The notes beneath the pieces were generated by a model. That model was given only the letters and a program-made list of their open reading frames with translations. It did no database searches and was not told the origin of the DNA. 64,000 nucleotides of DNA from Impatiens glandulifera. Its lineage: Eukaryota; Streptophyta; Magnoliopsida; Ericales; Balsaminaceae. The position numbers and the translations under genes were made by a program. Within the stretch, counting starts at the first letter, position 1. Every line of letters starts with the position of its first letter. This document shows positions 22,369 to 35,499 of this stretch, piece after piece. The stretch spans positions 7,613,505-7,677,504 of the forward strand of contig NC_061862.1 of assembly GCF_907164915.1 (NCBI RefSeq), read 5' to 3'.

Positions 22369-23283
22369 AAATTAATAATTCAACAAATCAATTGCTCAAA
22401 ACCTAACTTATGATGGCTACAACACATTGTACTTGTACCATATACTAGCTAGTTACTACTACCATTTCATAAAAAAAAATACTAAATTCCAAATAGATGA
22501 TCTATAGTTTGAATGTATGAACTATGGAAATCATATATTCCGACCCAAAATATAACCAATTCCCCTATGCAACAAACCCTCCTTCTCCCTTTCATTTATC
22601 TCCACTCTTGTCTGATCTCCTTTCCATGTCTGCATCATAGTGCGCAAATGCGGCATCTAGAGTCTACACCAAAATGGTCAACGGTGTCAAATAATCTTCT
22701 TTAATCAGGTTATTTGGGTAACCGAATTTTTTTTGGTAGATAATCCTTTGACGAGTAGATTGTTAACTGTAAATTGGATTATTTGAAATTAATTCAGGCT
22801 TTACGATTTGGCAATATTACATATATTTTTTTCATCAAACAAGATTACTATCCAAATAATCTTAACTAATAACCCTATATATCAAACAAGGCAAGAAAAA
22901 ACATGCCAATTCAATTCAAGAACAAAACATAACCCAAAAAGATATTTTGTTTAGAAAAAATGCTCATAATACACTAATCAAGTAAGTGTAAAAAGCAAAA
23001 GCCAAACATCAAATTTCAAAAAAACAAAGTTATAATAATTTCTCCTATTAATAATAATAATCCATAAACCTCCACAATTGCTAAAATGCTAAACTACAAC
23101 CATAGTTAGTAGCTTTAAATCTTTGCCTCCTCCTTAGTTCTATCAATTCATCCTAAAACACTATCAAATATTACATTTTTCAAATAATCTTAGTAACCCT
23201 AATTAATACCTATAACAATTCTCAAACAAAGATTATACACTAATCAAGGGTGGGTAGTAGTATGTATAATATAATACCTGTGC
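22369..23283. repeat. Flank module and spacer, copy B
   Basis: Direct counterpart of 2,675-3,639 with a few small indels. No coding sequence beyond the repeat landmarks. Confidence 0.75.
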
Positions 23284-24584
23284 TTATCTGAATTTGGGTC
23301 TTTTCGCCATCCCGCCTTGATGATTATTAGTATTACTCCTCCGTGTCCTCTCCTCTTCTTCACTATCAGACTCCTCTTCCGCCCCTTTCTCTCTATCGGC
23401 TTTACTCGCTTCTTCCTCCGATCCCTCGTCGGAGTCCTCTTCCGCTTTGTCATCAGACTCCACCAACAACAATTCCTCACTATCATCCTCATCTTCGGAT
23501 TCCGACTGCCCATCATCCGATTCATATCCGTGGTGGGAGGACTCCTGGGAGTTGTCCGAATCCGAAACTAAATCCTCCATGTTAAGAAACTCCCACCGGC
23601 CGTCCTCTATAAACATGTTATGAAACTCCCACCAGCCGTCCTCTATAAACTGGAGACCTTGAAACTGCGGCTGTCCCCACAGCACGTTCGTTCGGTTAAC
23701 AAAGTTTTGGAAGTCGTTGTTGATTCTAATCTTACTGCTCCACAGGTTCTTCACGAGTTCAATCACTTGGACAGAGAACTGAAAGTCTTTCGTCTTCTTG
23801 TTTCCCACCATTATGTGGTTGTGCAGATGGAAGTGAAGTAGAGCAACCATCTTCTTTTCCATCGCAGGGTGATGAAAAGCGTGTTTCACATTCGCGTACA
23901 TGATATCAACGACGCCTTCATCTGATCTCGATGATGATGATGTCGAGTAACGAAACCGTTCGCATGCGCCTCGAGAGTCCCTTCCCGACTCCACCCGTAA
24001 AAGGTGGGGCGAATCCATAGACCCGATAGCATTATCGGTTTAAATTTTCCTAGCTGAAGCTTCTCCTGAGTGACTAACGTCGCCCTCTCGGCCTTCTCCA
24101 ATTCTCTACAAGTCACCTGCCTGCGTAAAGTTTCAATCTTCTGTACCAAGTCACTTAAATGCCTCGGATCCTTACATCTGAAATATGCATCCCTAACGTC
24201 AATATTACTACTCTCGGGTGAACTGAAAGGAGTTCCAGGGACGTTGAACATAATCCTGATGTAGCAGTTATGATTCAATATCTGCTGGCTGGAAACGCTC
24301 TTCACCAACCCGACATGAAACGGGACCATGCTGCCTAGAATCGGTAACAGGATCGCTTCGTTCTTCTGGTCGATCTGAATCGTGAAATCCCTCGGAGGAG
24401 GAGGCGGAATATCGTTCACGTTCTTGTAAGAAACCAACTCACCCAAGCCAAACCTGACTCCCTGGATAAAGGTTCATCCTAGCCAGCACGCTGCATCACT
24501 CCCGCGGCCAGCCTCCTGGCAGTTTCCTCGTTCTTCTGACGCACAAGTTTGGCTTGATGATGCCTTCGTAATTCCTCTTTCGAC
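23284..24584 (-). pseudogene. SPT16: Truncated SPT16-like gene, copy B, frameshifted
   Basis: Same truncated architecture as copy A but with two breaks. A 1-bp loss (GAAACCCG to GAAACCG) near 23,957 shifts the frame in the Rtt106-like lobe, and about 44 extra bases at 24,462-24,505, bounded by ACTCCC repeats, bring a stop between the charged N-terminal helix and YKNVNDIPP. In contrast, its acidic tail keeps about 19 residues (SSHHGYESDDG region) that copy A lost by a deletion between ATTCCGA repeats. The spliced leader upstream is retained. Confidence 0.85.
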
Positions 24585-25154
24585 ATCTTCGTAATGCCTA
24601 CCTGAGAGTCGCCTTCGAAGGTAACGATGATTGGGATACGAAACACACAATTACATTCATATGAGAAATGATCAAATCGATAAAAACTAAGGATAAGAAG
24701 ATCGAGAAAACAAATAGATGAATCATTACCAGTTGAGTAGTTTCGAGGAGGCCCCGTGAAAGAGTTTCAAATTCGTAAGAGAAGCGATCTTGCTGTAGAT
24801 CCAATTTACTGATCACCCGCGAATAGAAGAAGATGAAAGGGAGATAAATAGATTTATCCCGGAAATTTGATTAAATGAACCTAAAAAATAACCTTAATAA
24901 TTTAAATTTTTATATTTAACCTTTTTTTTTTAAATTTGGACAATTTTACCCTTTTAATTATTTTTTTTTTATTTTTTCCCTCCCTCATTTTACATTTCCC
25001 AATCCCACCAACCCACTTTCTCTCTTCTCCTTTTCCCTTCTCCCCCGACCCAATGCCACTTCCATCGGCATCACCTGCCACCACCCCGCACTCATTCTCA
25101 TCTCATCGACTCACCAAGCAACGCCGGAGGACGACGAGATCGAGCAGCATCGCC

Positions 25155-25204
25155 GTCAGGGCCGGCCCTAGGGTAAGGCAACCAATGTAGTTGCATAGGG
25201 CCCT
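25155..25204. mobile_element. hAT-like MITE remnant (~50 bp)
   Basis: CAGGGCCGGCCCTAGGGTAA begins and TAGGGCCCTG ends a short block present in copy B and absent at the same place in copy A. The CAGGGCC/GGCCCTG termini match those of a common plant hAT-like family. An 8-bp target duplication was not found, so the ends may be rearranged. Confidence 0.5.
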
Positions 25205-25239
25205 GAGATGCTATCAAAATGGGTATGTTTACTGAACAA

Positions 25240-25490
25240 CCCACGACCCACGCCCCACTACTCACGCACAACGACCCACGCACCACGCACCACGCACAAC
25301 CCCCACCCTCACGCTTCACGCCCAAGCCCACGCCCCACGCACAAGACCACACACCACGCACAAGACCACACACCACGCCCCACGCCCACGCCCACGCCCT
25401 ATGCTCAAGCCCAAGCCCAAGCCCAAGCCCACAAGCACATGCCCCACGCACAAGACCACGCCCCACGCACAAGACCACGCCATTTCAATT
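25240..25490. repeat. CCCACGA/CACAAGACC minisatellite, copy B
   Basis: Expanded counterpart of 5,526-5,622. Internal variants include CACGCACAAGACCAC and (AAGCCC)n. Long ORFs across it on both strands are repeat artefacts. Confidence 0.88.
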
Positions 25491-25884
25491 TGTTTAACAT
25501 TTCAATTTGTATCAATTGCAGATCCCACTTTATTTGTTAACTGTTTTGTCCTATATGATGGAGAGTGGAGGAAAGATGATGATGGTGTTAGTTTTTTTTT
25601 ACTCAAGTTCATTAGTAGGTGTGTCTCTATCCCTAAATACTACATATGACGAATTAACTGACAATGTCTATGATACTATTGATGTGGATATGATTTAGTG
25701 TTCAAAGTCAAATATAATTTGGTTTTGAAAACTATTTCTCCTGATAATATCCGATATGATAGAGATGTGAGGTTCTGTGTAAAAGAAATTTCGACTTCAC
25801 CTCGCATCGCTGCCCCCGATCTGGTGCTTCCGGGCCACTCCTCTATGTGTCTCTTTAGTAGAGAAGTCACTATTACTTTTTGCA
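25491..25884. other. Spacer unique to copy B
   Basis: No clear gene. It has short plus-strand frames without family resemblance and leads into satellite monomers; it has no counterpart in copy A. Confidence 0.4.
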
Positions 25885-26690
25885 AAGATAGACCAACTAG
25901 TCAAGAAAATATGTATAAATGAAGTATTCTTTAACATAATAAACTTCTATCATTTGAAACTTAATACTTTTTTAAAATCCAAAATCACAAGGCATGAAAA
26001 TACCAATCACTATAAACCAACATTAGTAAATTATATTGTTTTCATTCTTTTTGAAATTTGTTACACAATATGTTTATCAAATTATTTTAAAGACTAAAAC
26101 AACTAAGAACAAGAATATGCAGAAATGAAGTATTCTCAACCGTAGTGTTATAATACTTTAACACAAAATCAAATACTATAGAGCCAACTTTAATTAAGTG
26201 ACATCACCTTATATTTTTCAAAATATTCTTCATGTTTGTAATTGAAACAAAAAATAACAAATTAAGTTTATAATACTACTTTTGAAAATAATAGATCAAC
26301 TAGGCAAGATAATAGGTAGAAATTAAATATTCTCTAACATAATACTTCTATAATTTGAAACCTAATACCTCTAAGTTCCAAAATTACAAGCCATGCAAAT
26401 ACCAATCACTATATAACCAACATTAGTAAGCGCGGTTTCATTCCTTTTGAAATTTTGTGTTTCTATCCATGTGGGGGCAACAAAATAAGTTTATCAAATT
26501 ATTTTTAAAATTAAACTAAGAGAATATGAAGTATTTTCAATTGCAGTATTTTAGTAATTTGATACTTAATAATTATTATTTTATCATTATATACTAATAC
26601 TTTATTAAGTCATTTTATAAAATAAAAAAAATTATCCCTCCTCAAAATCAACACGATCATATTTTTTAAATAACATTAATCCAACAATGC
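25885..26690. repeat. Diverged satellite monomers, inserted in copy B
   Basis: Three to four ~200-bp monomers with ACTAGTCAAGAAAATATG, CAATCACTATAAACCAACAT and TTTTGAAATTTTGTGTTTCT landmarks, the same family as the 7.4-9.9 kb array. They are followed directly by a Gypsy RT fragment. Confidence 0.75.
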
Positions 26691-27085
26691 CTAAGCAATT
26701 AATAAATTAAATATTTTCTAGAATCACTAAGGAATGATTTTATCAGTATTTTTTTAAGATATTCTTATCTACGGTTCTAATATGGAACTAAAACTAAGGC
26801 ATATTGAGGATGTTTTGAACATTCTAAAAAACAGTGTGGTAAAGCGGTAAAGTGATCAAAATGCTTATTAGGATTAAAGAAGCAGGAATATATTGGTCAA
26901 TTCTTTGACATCAAAGCATTAAGAGGCTTCATAGGCAAGGTATTATCAACGATTCGTATGCAACTCAAGAAGGTATGTCGTAATGGACTAAAAATGCAGA
27001 AAAGACATTTAAAACATTGAAAGAAGTTCGAACCACCACTCCAATTTTATTATTACCTGATTTTTCAGGTTGATCTCAAAATAGA
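26691..27085 (+). mobile_element. Ty3/Gypsy RT end and RNase H start fragment
   Basis: Shows DILIYGSNMEL, then KEAGIYW-like, ending LPDFS in broken frames. It runs into the same RNase H-to-Asn-rich junction found at 5,640 and 35,815, meaning that junction was copied as a unit. Confidence 0.75.
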
Positions 27086-29610
27086 AAAAGATGCCAACAT
27101 TCAGTCATCCTACTTAATTCAAAAAATTCAAGATACAACGGTTGCAAATAAATTTGACATGTTACATAAAAGATTCAAAATATCAACATCTAACCGAATT
27201 CAAAATTGTGTCACAAGATTGTAACACTGCAACAAGATATTGTGAAACAGTTCGATTTCATACAATAAGATACAACGAGATAACAACAACACTCAACTTG
27301 AAGACTAAAATCAATGTAGTCACAATTTTTGGCAAATCTAGCAACAAAATTGAATCAAGAAACATACATGTCATCAAAATCAAGAAAGAACTAAAATGAG
27401 CGTCATCATCGACTTCAGTCCGAAAAGAGAACGTAGATGGAGATGAAATATTTTGCCGACCAGATGTAAATCTAACAAACAACAACCAACAATAACACAA
27501 TAACAGAAGACATAGTTTAAATTAGTAGGCACACAAACAACAATAAGCTTATTTTAAAGAATCCTAGAATTGATGAAGACATGTTTGATGGAACTAATTT
27601 GATAGGGTTAGGAGGGCGTACCAGTTTTTCGGAAATTTCACAATCGAAGATAGTGACAAGTTGAATTATGCTATATATTTTTTACTGGCCGAGTTAGAAT
27701 ATGGGTGACTAATTGTTTGATGGACCACACAGTTTCGACATGGAGGGATGTATTCACAATGAAGTTCTATTAGCGTTCCAACCAATAACTCTATACAACA
27801 AATTTTGGGGCAACTCAAAAAAGTAAAGTTCTTATTTTGATTGATAGCGTTTATAGACAAAGGAAACACACACCAATTGGGTTGGGTTTTGACCTACGAG
27901 AAAATAATCCGTTAGTAGTTACAATTGCAAATGAAGGTACTTTATATAGGATCGTGCAGAAGAAAATTAATTTACAGGTATGGACATTCAAATTAGGAGG
28001 CTGCAACATAGTTTAGGGGTTGATTGAATGACAAAGTTTAAACAAGTAAGCTAGAATTATCCAAAACAATGAATGAAGACAAAGATCAATGGTTTAAAAA
28101 TACGTTTGTACGGGATTAAGGATAAGATAACTTTCAATTTGATGTGTGTCGAGTTAGTGAGCAAAAAGCCAATAAAAAGGATTGGGTTGTTTCGTGGGAC
28201 AAATATACCACATAAAAATTAAGAAACCGTCTTCAAACAGAACAAACTGATCATAGAAGGACAACTAGACTTGTCCATTCAAAAGGTAATTGAAAAGTAC
28301 CTCAATATTTTCAAAGAATCAAGCCAGCTGCCTGCCTCCAATTCTAAAAACTGGTCATTCTATTAATCTCAAACGATTCCACTAAATCTGAGACTATACC
28401 TTTATCCCTTTATTTGTTTATCATGTTATCTTAGTTAAGAAAAATGATGGAATATGGATGTTTTGTGTAGACTACATGCAACTAAATAAAATCAGAATCA
28501 AGGATAAGTACCATATACATGTAGTGGACGTGTTACTGTATCAGCTTTATGAAGCAACATTTTTCATCAACCTCGACTTATGTGTGAATTATAATCAAAT
28601 AAGGGTCAGAGAAGAGGACATTCACAACACTCTTTTCAGAACTCATTCTAGATTATATGAATTCAGAGCGATGACATTCGAATTATCAAATGTATCTGCA
28701 ACATTCTAAGTATTAATAATTGAAATATTTTCGATAATGGCTAAGAAAATATTTTATTAGTATTTTTTTATGATATTATTTTATACAGTTATATTATGGA
28801 ATTACATCTAAGGTATTTTGATGAAGTTATGAAAATTCTAAAAAAATTAGTTTATTGGTAAAATGATCAAAATGCTTATTTGGATTAATGAAGTAGGAAT
28901 ATCTAGGTTATTTCTTGGGCAGGTCAATATCGAAGATTCTTATGCAACTTTGGAACTATTAACAAACCATTACATGGATTTACACAAGAATGATATGTTT
29001 AAATGGACTGAAGACGCAAAGAAGATATTTAAAACTTTGAAAGAGGCTCTAACTACCACTCCGATATTAGTATTACATGATTTTTCGGTTGATCTCAAAA
29101 TAGAAATAGATGCCTGCATTGGCGCGGTATTGATGTAGAAAGAAATACCCATCGCATATCTGAGAAAATCACTATCTAAGATACATTTATATTTTTATAC
29201 ATATGAGAATAAACTGTTGGCAGTATCTAAGTGAAGATATTACCTTTATTTGAGGCATTTTCATTATTAAGATAAAATGTTCTGATGAAGAAAAGTATTA
29301 CTACAGTCCTTCAACAAACATGGTTATCAAAGTTATTGGAATTTACTTATATCATAATGTACAATAGGGGAAAGACAAATATTGTGACCTAGGAAGGTAC
29401 ATAAAGTCAGCAATGCATAAACACGAGAGATTCAGCCTCATAAGAGATTATAAAAGTTGTTAGTACTGTAAAAGATTATAAAAGTAGTACTAGTTAAAGT
29501 TGTTAGCAGTTGATAGATAGTTAGATAATCAACCGTCTATATATGAGTAGTATAAATAGATAGACAAATATAATGTAATAATTTATGTTTTCTTTTTTTG
29601 GAAAAGGACT
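27086..29610 (+). mobile_element. Ty3/Gypsy relic with protease, RT and RNase H
   Basis: Order on the plus strand: Asn-rich block (27,086-27,500), gag-like MFDGTN (27,577), protease relic (27,840, DSxxx damaged), then an open RT block at 28,458-28,709 (MFCVDYMQLNKIRIKDKYHI, IRVREEDIHNTLF), a degraded catalytic box near 28,770, and RT end plus RNase H at 28,863-29,138 (NDMFKWTEDAKKIFKTLKEA, IEIDACIGAVL). The element is far too damaged to be active. LTRs were not identified. Confidence 0.8.
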
Positions 29611-29689
29611 TATTGTCATTTACTAAAACCCCAAAGAGATACAAGAGTTCAATCCAGACAAGACAATCCTTGCCCTAATAAAGAAGCTT

Positions 29690-30360
29690 TTATTAATAAT
29701 TTTTATGATATTCTTATATACAGTTCTAATATGGAACTACATAACAAGGTATATTGAGGATGTTTTGAACATTCTATAAAATAGTCAATTGGTAAAGCGA
29801 TCAAAATGCTTATTTGAATTAAAGAAGCAGGAATATCTAGGTCATTTTTTGGGCATCAAAGCATTAAGAGGCTTTCTTGGGCAGGGTATTATCGAAGATT
29901 CGTATGCAACTTTGGAACTCTTAACAAACCATTACATAAATTTATTCAAAAATGGTATGTTTAAATGAACTGAAGACGTAGAGAAGACATTTAAACTTTA
30001 AAAGAGGCTCAAATTACCACTCTGATATTAGTATTACCTGATTTTCGATTGATCTCAAAATAGAAACAAATGCCAGCATTAACGCGGTATTGATGTAGAA
30101 AGGAATACCCATAGCATATCTGAGCAACTCACTAGCTAAGAGACATTTATGTTTTTCTATATATGAGAAAAATAAAAAATTCTGATGAAGAAAAATATCA
30201 CAACAAACATGGTTATCAAAGTTAGGGATTGAATTATACCATAATGTATAATAGGGGAAAGACAAATTTTGTGACCCTGGAAGGTACATAAAGTCAACAA
30301 TGCATATACACGAAAGATTCAGCCTCATAGAAGATTATAAAAGTTGTTAGTAGTGTAAAA
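29690..30360 (+). mobile_element. Ty3/Gypsy RT end/RNase H fragment, interrupted by a solo LTR
   Basis: Restarts at YDILIYSSNMEL (29,703) and runs through the YLGHFLGIKALRGFLGQGII block and RNase H to the non-coding flank, where an LTR has inserted after AGATT at 30,364. The same flank resumes at 31,669. Confidence 0.75.
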
Positions 30361-30364
30361 GATT

Positions 30365-31668
30365 TGTTAGGATCAAGGACGCCCTTGGAGGACCAGGGTT
30401 TTTCCGGTTTCTGAAAGGGTGGCCGCTTACACAACACTCAACACTTTGGTGATAGTTCGGTTAGAGACTATAACCGTTCTCAGCACTTCGCAAACTGTCA
30501 CAGACTCTTGAACCGAGTTCAAGTGCGGAAATGTCTGTTTCAGTCTGAAGCAGCGTATGCGACTTAGTTTTGATGAGATTGATAAGGAATCGATTAGATG
30601 AAGTATATGGACCGGTTTGATTAGGAATTATGTTTAGGTTGGTAATAGTTCGGTTTTTATAGTGAGTGAGCCGGAAATAAAAGAAATGACACAAGACAAG
30701 ATTTTTATGGATGTTCGGAGCAAACCCTCCTACGTCACCCCTTCTTCTCAGGTTATAAGAAGGATCTCCACTAACTTTCAAAGTTACAACACTTACAATG
30801 CCGTTCGAGCCTAACTCGCTACTTGCCGGTTACACCAATTCACTCTTGATGTAATACACTAACACAACACAACACAAACAAACAAACAAAGCTTCCGGTA
30901 AATGACACAACGGTTTTGGATCACGCGTGAGATTTCTTTCTCTCTCTTAATATATTCGTAACGTGCCATTAATGAGGTCGCTTCGTCTTCCTTTTATAGT
31001 GAAAAGCATTCCAACGGTCACTTTCTTCTCTCATCGTGAGATTGGTCAATTCAAATTCACGCCGGTTCAGAGAGGTTGCTTGCACGTTTCAACTTCCTAA
31101 CACTTGTCGAGCATGCAGATATCTCTCAGGTATAAGTGACGTAGCCGGCTGGCAGATTTGGACACGTGTCAGGCATGCACCTTCCGGCTGTCTGAGTCGG
31201 ATCTTCAAATCAGCTGTTTCATCATTGTTTTTATCGCATGCTTCTGATCCGGATCTTATCTTCTTTTATTTTCCCAAGACACGTCTATTTCGTCACATTA
31301 CATCATATTTGTAGTTCGTAGTTTCTGGTTGACTCCATCATCGTATAATCCGGCTGGGATGTAGTCTTTTCTTTCCTAGCCGGTCGGTTGAGAATGTTGA
31401 GATATGTTAAGACCGGTTTCTCTTGATCATCTGGAGCCAGGTTGATTGTATTTGTTCCTCAGTCGGTTTATGCAGTTCCAGCTGGTTTATACGAGTTGAT
31501 TTGTTCCTGCACATAAGATTTAATAGTAGTTTAGTTTTTCTGGCCGGTTTGAAAATTAACTTACTTAATTTTTCTATCAATTTCTCCCTTTTTGATTATT
31601 TAGAATAAATATTCAAAAATTGTAATGTGTGGCCGATTTGAAAATTAACGTACTTAATTTTTCTATCA
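30365..31668 (-). mobile_element. Solo LTR of the same family as the large Copia, with doubled end
   Basis: 1,304 bp starting TGTTAGGATCAAGG and ending TTTTTCTATCA, bounded by the 5-bp duplication AGATT (30,360-30,364 and 31,669-31,673). It shares the LTR core of the big element: TTTATGGATGTTCGGAG, CTCCTACGTCACCCCTTC, CCTTTTATAG (minus-strand TATA), CCAACGGTCA. The last ~90 bp occur twice (ends at about 31,577 and 31,668) separated by the purine-tract complement TTTCTCCCTTTTTGATTATT, which normally lies outside the LTR. Confidence 0.85.
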
Positions 31669-31673
31669 AGATT

Positions 31674-32300
31674 ATAGAAGTAGTTATTAATTGTTTATGA
31701 GTGTCCATACATGAATAGTATAAATAGATAAGGCAAATATGATGTAATAATTTCTGAATTTTTGTTTGTTTTGGGAAATGACTTATTGTCATTTAATAAA
31801 ACCCAAAAAGGAAAAGAGATACAAGGGTTCAATCAAGACAATGCAGCTTTTGCCTTGGGATAAAAGAGTCATCAACAAAACAAAGATATATCCAAATGAC
31901 AACAAAAACAATAACAAACCATAATAATTTTTTATTTCTTCCTAATGGAATGGGGCTCAGCACCTCCGTTCTTCTGCTCCCCATTTCTAATTCAATCTGT
32001 CTCGTCTCTATTCCTTATCTTCTATTATAATTCTCTCTCCTTGCATGTCAATGGAGTTTGTTTATATTTAACATTTTTTAGAACGAAGAGTCAAGCAGAA
32101 CAAGTCGATACACATGGTAGACTAGTTCTAATAGTAGTGTCATCCAAACATCTTCCAGTTGTAAGTAGAAAGCTTAGACTAGCCATTATTATTTCATAAT
32201 TGTCTTGAAGATTCTCATTTCTCAAGTTCTGCTCAGGTTGCTTTCGTTAGCGTGGTACCTTAACCATTACAGATGATCTGACTAGCACTTTCTTTAGCAT
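31674..32300. mobile_element. Gypsy non-coding flank and spacer
   Basis: Resumes the flank cut by the solo LTR (TATAAATAGATAAGGCAAAT) and includes TTTCTTCCTAATGGAATGGG near 31,932, shared with 14,490 and 38,412. No convincing gene; a short plus-strand frame from 31,945 lies in this repeat. Confidence 0.5.
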
Positions 32301-32458
32301 TCACACTTGCATTTAGATAATTGCTACCCCAATGGGACAAACTCCAACAGCTATATTGAAGATATAATTTGTATGACAACAGTAACAACATTATTTTGTA
32401 CAATCGTATCTATTTTAACATTTAGATAAAAGTTCTTCCACACTAGTTTTTGTCTTAT

Positions 32459-32671
32459 CTACCTTAATGTCAGGGGATTCTCATTACCATAAGTATGGTC
32501 TATACCAAGATTATTGCTAGAATGCATAGAAATCATACCTTGATTGACATCATTTATCCTGGATCTCGGATCCTTTATAATTCTATTATTACGAGAAACA
32601 TTAATGATTTTCAGATCGCCCTCGTGACAAAATCGGCCCCTAGAATCATACAAGGAAGAGAGAAACTTCAT
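32459..32671 (-). CDS. Small conserved ORF of unknown identity, copy B (70 aa)
   Basis: Counterpart of the 6,234-6,446 frame with the same length and about five substitutions (MKFLSSLYDSRGRFCHEGDL). No known domain was recognised. Equal length in both copies is mildly suggestive of a former exon. Confidence 0.3.
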   Translation of the reverse strand: MKFLSSLYDSRGRFCHEGDLKIINVSRNNRIIKDPRSRINDVNQGMISMHSSNNLGIDHTYGNENPLTLR

Positions 32672-32779
32672 TGTCAGGAGCCGTTATTGAAAAGAGATTA
32701 CGCATATATAAAATTTTGTCGAACATTTTTTTCAATAATTTTATATTCAACATTTTTCTATGTCCAAAATTTCAATTTA

Positions 32780-33616
32780 TAAAGGCAACATAATGAGTGA
32801 AACCGCCCCATTTGTTTTTGTCACCGCAATGACAACAAAATAACCTTATATGATTTTCTTATAAAAGAGTAGACCAAATAATTAAGAGAATATGCAGAAA
32901 AATGAAATATTTCTATAATTTCAAACTAAAACTATATTTCTATTTCTCAAATTTCAAGCAACCCAAAAATATTTCTAATTCCCAAACCAATACAATTCAT
33001 GAAAATATAAATCACTATAAAACCAACATTAATAAATGATATTATTCTCATTATTTTTGTACTTTTGTGTTTCTATCCACGCCGGACAACAAAATATATT
33101 AATTATATTATTTTTATGACAAAAGAAACTAAACAAGAGATATTGCATAAATAAAGTATCCTCAACCTTAATAATTTAATCATTTAATACTTAATATTTT
33201 TTAAGTCCAAAATCACAATTTAAGTGATATTGCCTTGTAATAAACAAAGATAATAAGTATAAATGAATTATTCTGAAATACAGTGAGTTAAATCATTTGA
33301 TATTTAATACATTTCACAAATTTAAAATCTCAATATTATAAAACAACTTAATTAAGTGATGTTGTCTCATAATTTTCAAAATATTTTTTTGTGTTTAATA
33401 TCGGACAGCAAAATAGGCTTAACAAATTAATTATGAAAAAAGTAGATAAATTATTTTGAGAATATGAATAAATGAAATGAAGTATTCTCAAACATAATGT
33501 TTCTTAAATTGAAAGTTTAATTATATTTCTCAAGTCACAATAAAAATCTCATACAACTAACATTAGTAAAATGCCCCCAATTCCTTTTGAACTTTTCTTT
33601 GTGGTTTTATCCATAA
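32780..33616. repeat. Diverged satellite monomers, copy B proximal side
   Basis: Direct counterpart of 6,560-7,401 with few changes. Confidence 0.75.
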
Positions 33617-34371
33617 GGGTCAACTAGTCTGAGAATATGCATAAATGAAATGAAGTATTATCAAACATAATTTTCTTTAATTGAAAATTTGATTATATTT
33701 CTCAAGTAAAAAATCGAAAGCCACGAAAATCTCATAACTAGACAATTAACATTAGTAAAATGCCCCAATTCCTTTTCAATTTTTCTTTGTGGTTTTATCC
33801 ATAAGAGTCAACTAGTTTGAGAATATGCATAAATGAAATGAAGTATTCTGAAACATAGTTTTTCTTAAATTGCAAGTTTAATTATATTTTTCGAGTCACA
33901 AATAGAAAGGCACGAAAATCTCATAACTAGACAACTAACATTAGTAGAATGCCCCAATTTCTTTTGAACTTTTTCTTTGTGGTTTTATCTATAAGGGTCA
34001 ACTAGTCTGAGAATATGCATAAATAATATGAAGTTTCTCAACCATAGTATTCCTTTAATTTCAAACTTGATTATATTTCTCAAGTCACCAATCGAAAGCC
34101 ACGAAAATCTCATAACTAGACAATTAACATTAGTAAAATGTCCCAATTTCTTTTGAACTTTTCTTTGTGGTTTTATCCATAAGGGTCAACTATTATGAGA
34201 ATATGCATAAATGAAATGAAGTATTCTCAAACATGATGTTTCTTTAATTATAAAATTGATTATATTTCTCAAATCACAAGTAAAAAGCCACGAAAATATC
34301 ATAACTAGACAACTAACATTAGTAAAATGCCCCAATTCCTTTTGAACTTTTCTTTGTAGTTTTATCCATAA
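33617..34371. repeat. Satellite array, copy B: one higher-order unit only
   Basis: Monomers start at 33,617 (type a), 33,805 (b), 33,995 (c) and 34,183 (terminal). The a-b-c unit is 566 bp. Copy A has four such units, so the array changed length after duplication. Confidence 0.9.
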
Positions 34372-35480
34372 ATGTCAACAAAATAGACTTGTCAAATTAT
34401 TTTTAAAAGACTTAAACAACTAGGTAAAAGAATATAAATAAATGAAGTATTCTCAAACACAATTTTCAATCATTTGATACTTCATCACAAAATCAAATAC
34501 TATCAAGTCAACTTTTAAAGTTATATCGCCCCATGTTTTTTGAAATGATGTTTTCGTGTCTGTCCTTGCAAAGAACAACAAAATATATTTATAAAATTAA
34601 TTTTCAAAAAGATATACCAACCAGTCAAGAAAATAGGTAGAAATGAAGTATTCTCTAACATAATACACTTCTATCATTTGAAACTGAATACTTCTCTAAA
34701 GTTCAAAATCAGAAGGCATGAAAATACCAATCACTATAAACCAACATTAGTAAGTTATATTGTTTCCATTTTTTTTGAAGTTTTTTTGTGATTCTATAAG
34801 GACAATAAAATATTTTTAACAAATTATATTAAAGATTAAAACAACTAAGAACGAGAATATGCAGAAATGATGTATTCTCAACCATAGTGTTATAATTCTA
34901 TAAAACAAAGTCAAAATACTATAGAGCCAACCTTAATTAAGTGATATCACCCCATTTCCCATATTATTAGAAATATTCTTTGTGTTTGTAATTGCAATAA
35001 AAAACAACCAATTAAGTATATAATATTACTTTTTGAAAAGAATAGATCAACTATTTAAGAGAATATGCAGAAATTAAGTATTCTCTAACATAATACTTCT
35101 GTAATTTAAAATCTAATACCTCTAAGTCCAAAATTTCAAGCCATACAAATATCAATCACTACAAAACCAACATTTATAAGTGCGGTTTCATTCTATTTGA
35201 GATTTTGTGTTTCTATACATGCGGGGTAACAAAATAGGTTTATCAAATTATTTTTAAGACTAAACAACTAAGAGAATAGACAAAAATAAAGTATTCTCAA
35301 TAGCAGTGTTTTAATAATTTGATACCAAATAATTATTATTTTATCATTATATACTAATACTTTATTAATTCATTTACCAAAAAAAATCTATACATTCTCA
35401 AAATCACCACCAATCATATTTGTTAAATAACCTGAATCCAAACAAGGCCTAATCAATTAATAAATTAAATATTTTCTAAA
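34372..35480. repeat. Diverged satellite monomers, copy B distal side
   Basis: Five or so ~200-bp monomers of decreasing similarity, ending in AT-rich sequence before a Gypsy RT fragment. From about 34,680 onward this has no counterpart in copy A, which jumps to the equivalent of 37,545. Confidence 0.7.
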
Positions 35481-35499
35481 ATGCCTAAGAAATGGTTTT

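Noticed and set aside
25098..25540. Long His/Thr/Pro-rich and Gly/Trp-rich ORFs on both strands
   Set aside because: They follow the minisatellite period in every frame; no family resemblance and no counterpart in copy A.
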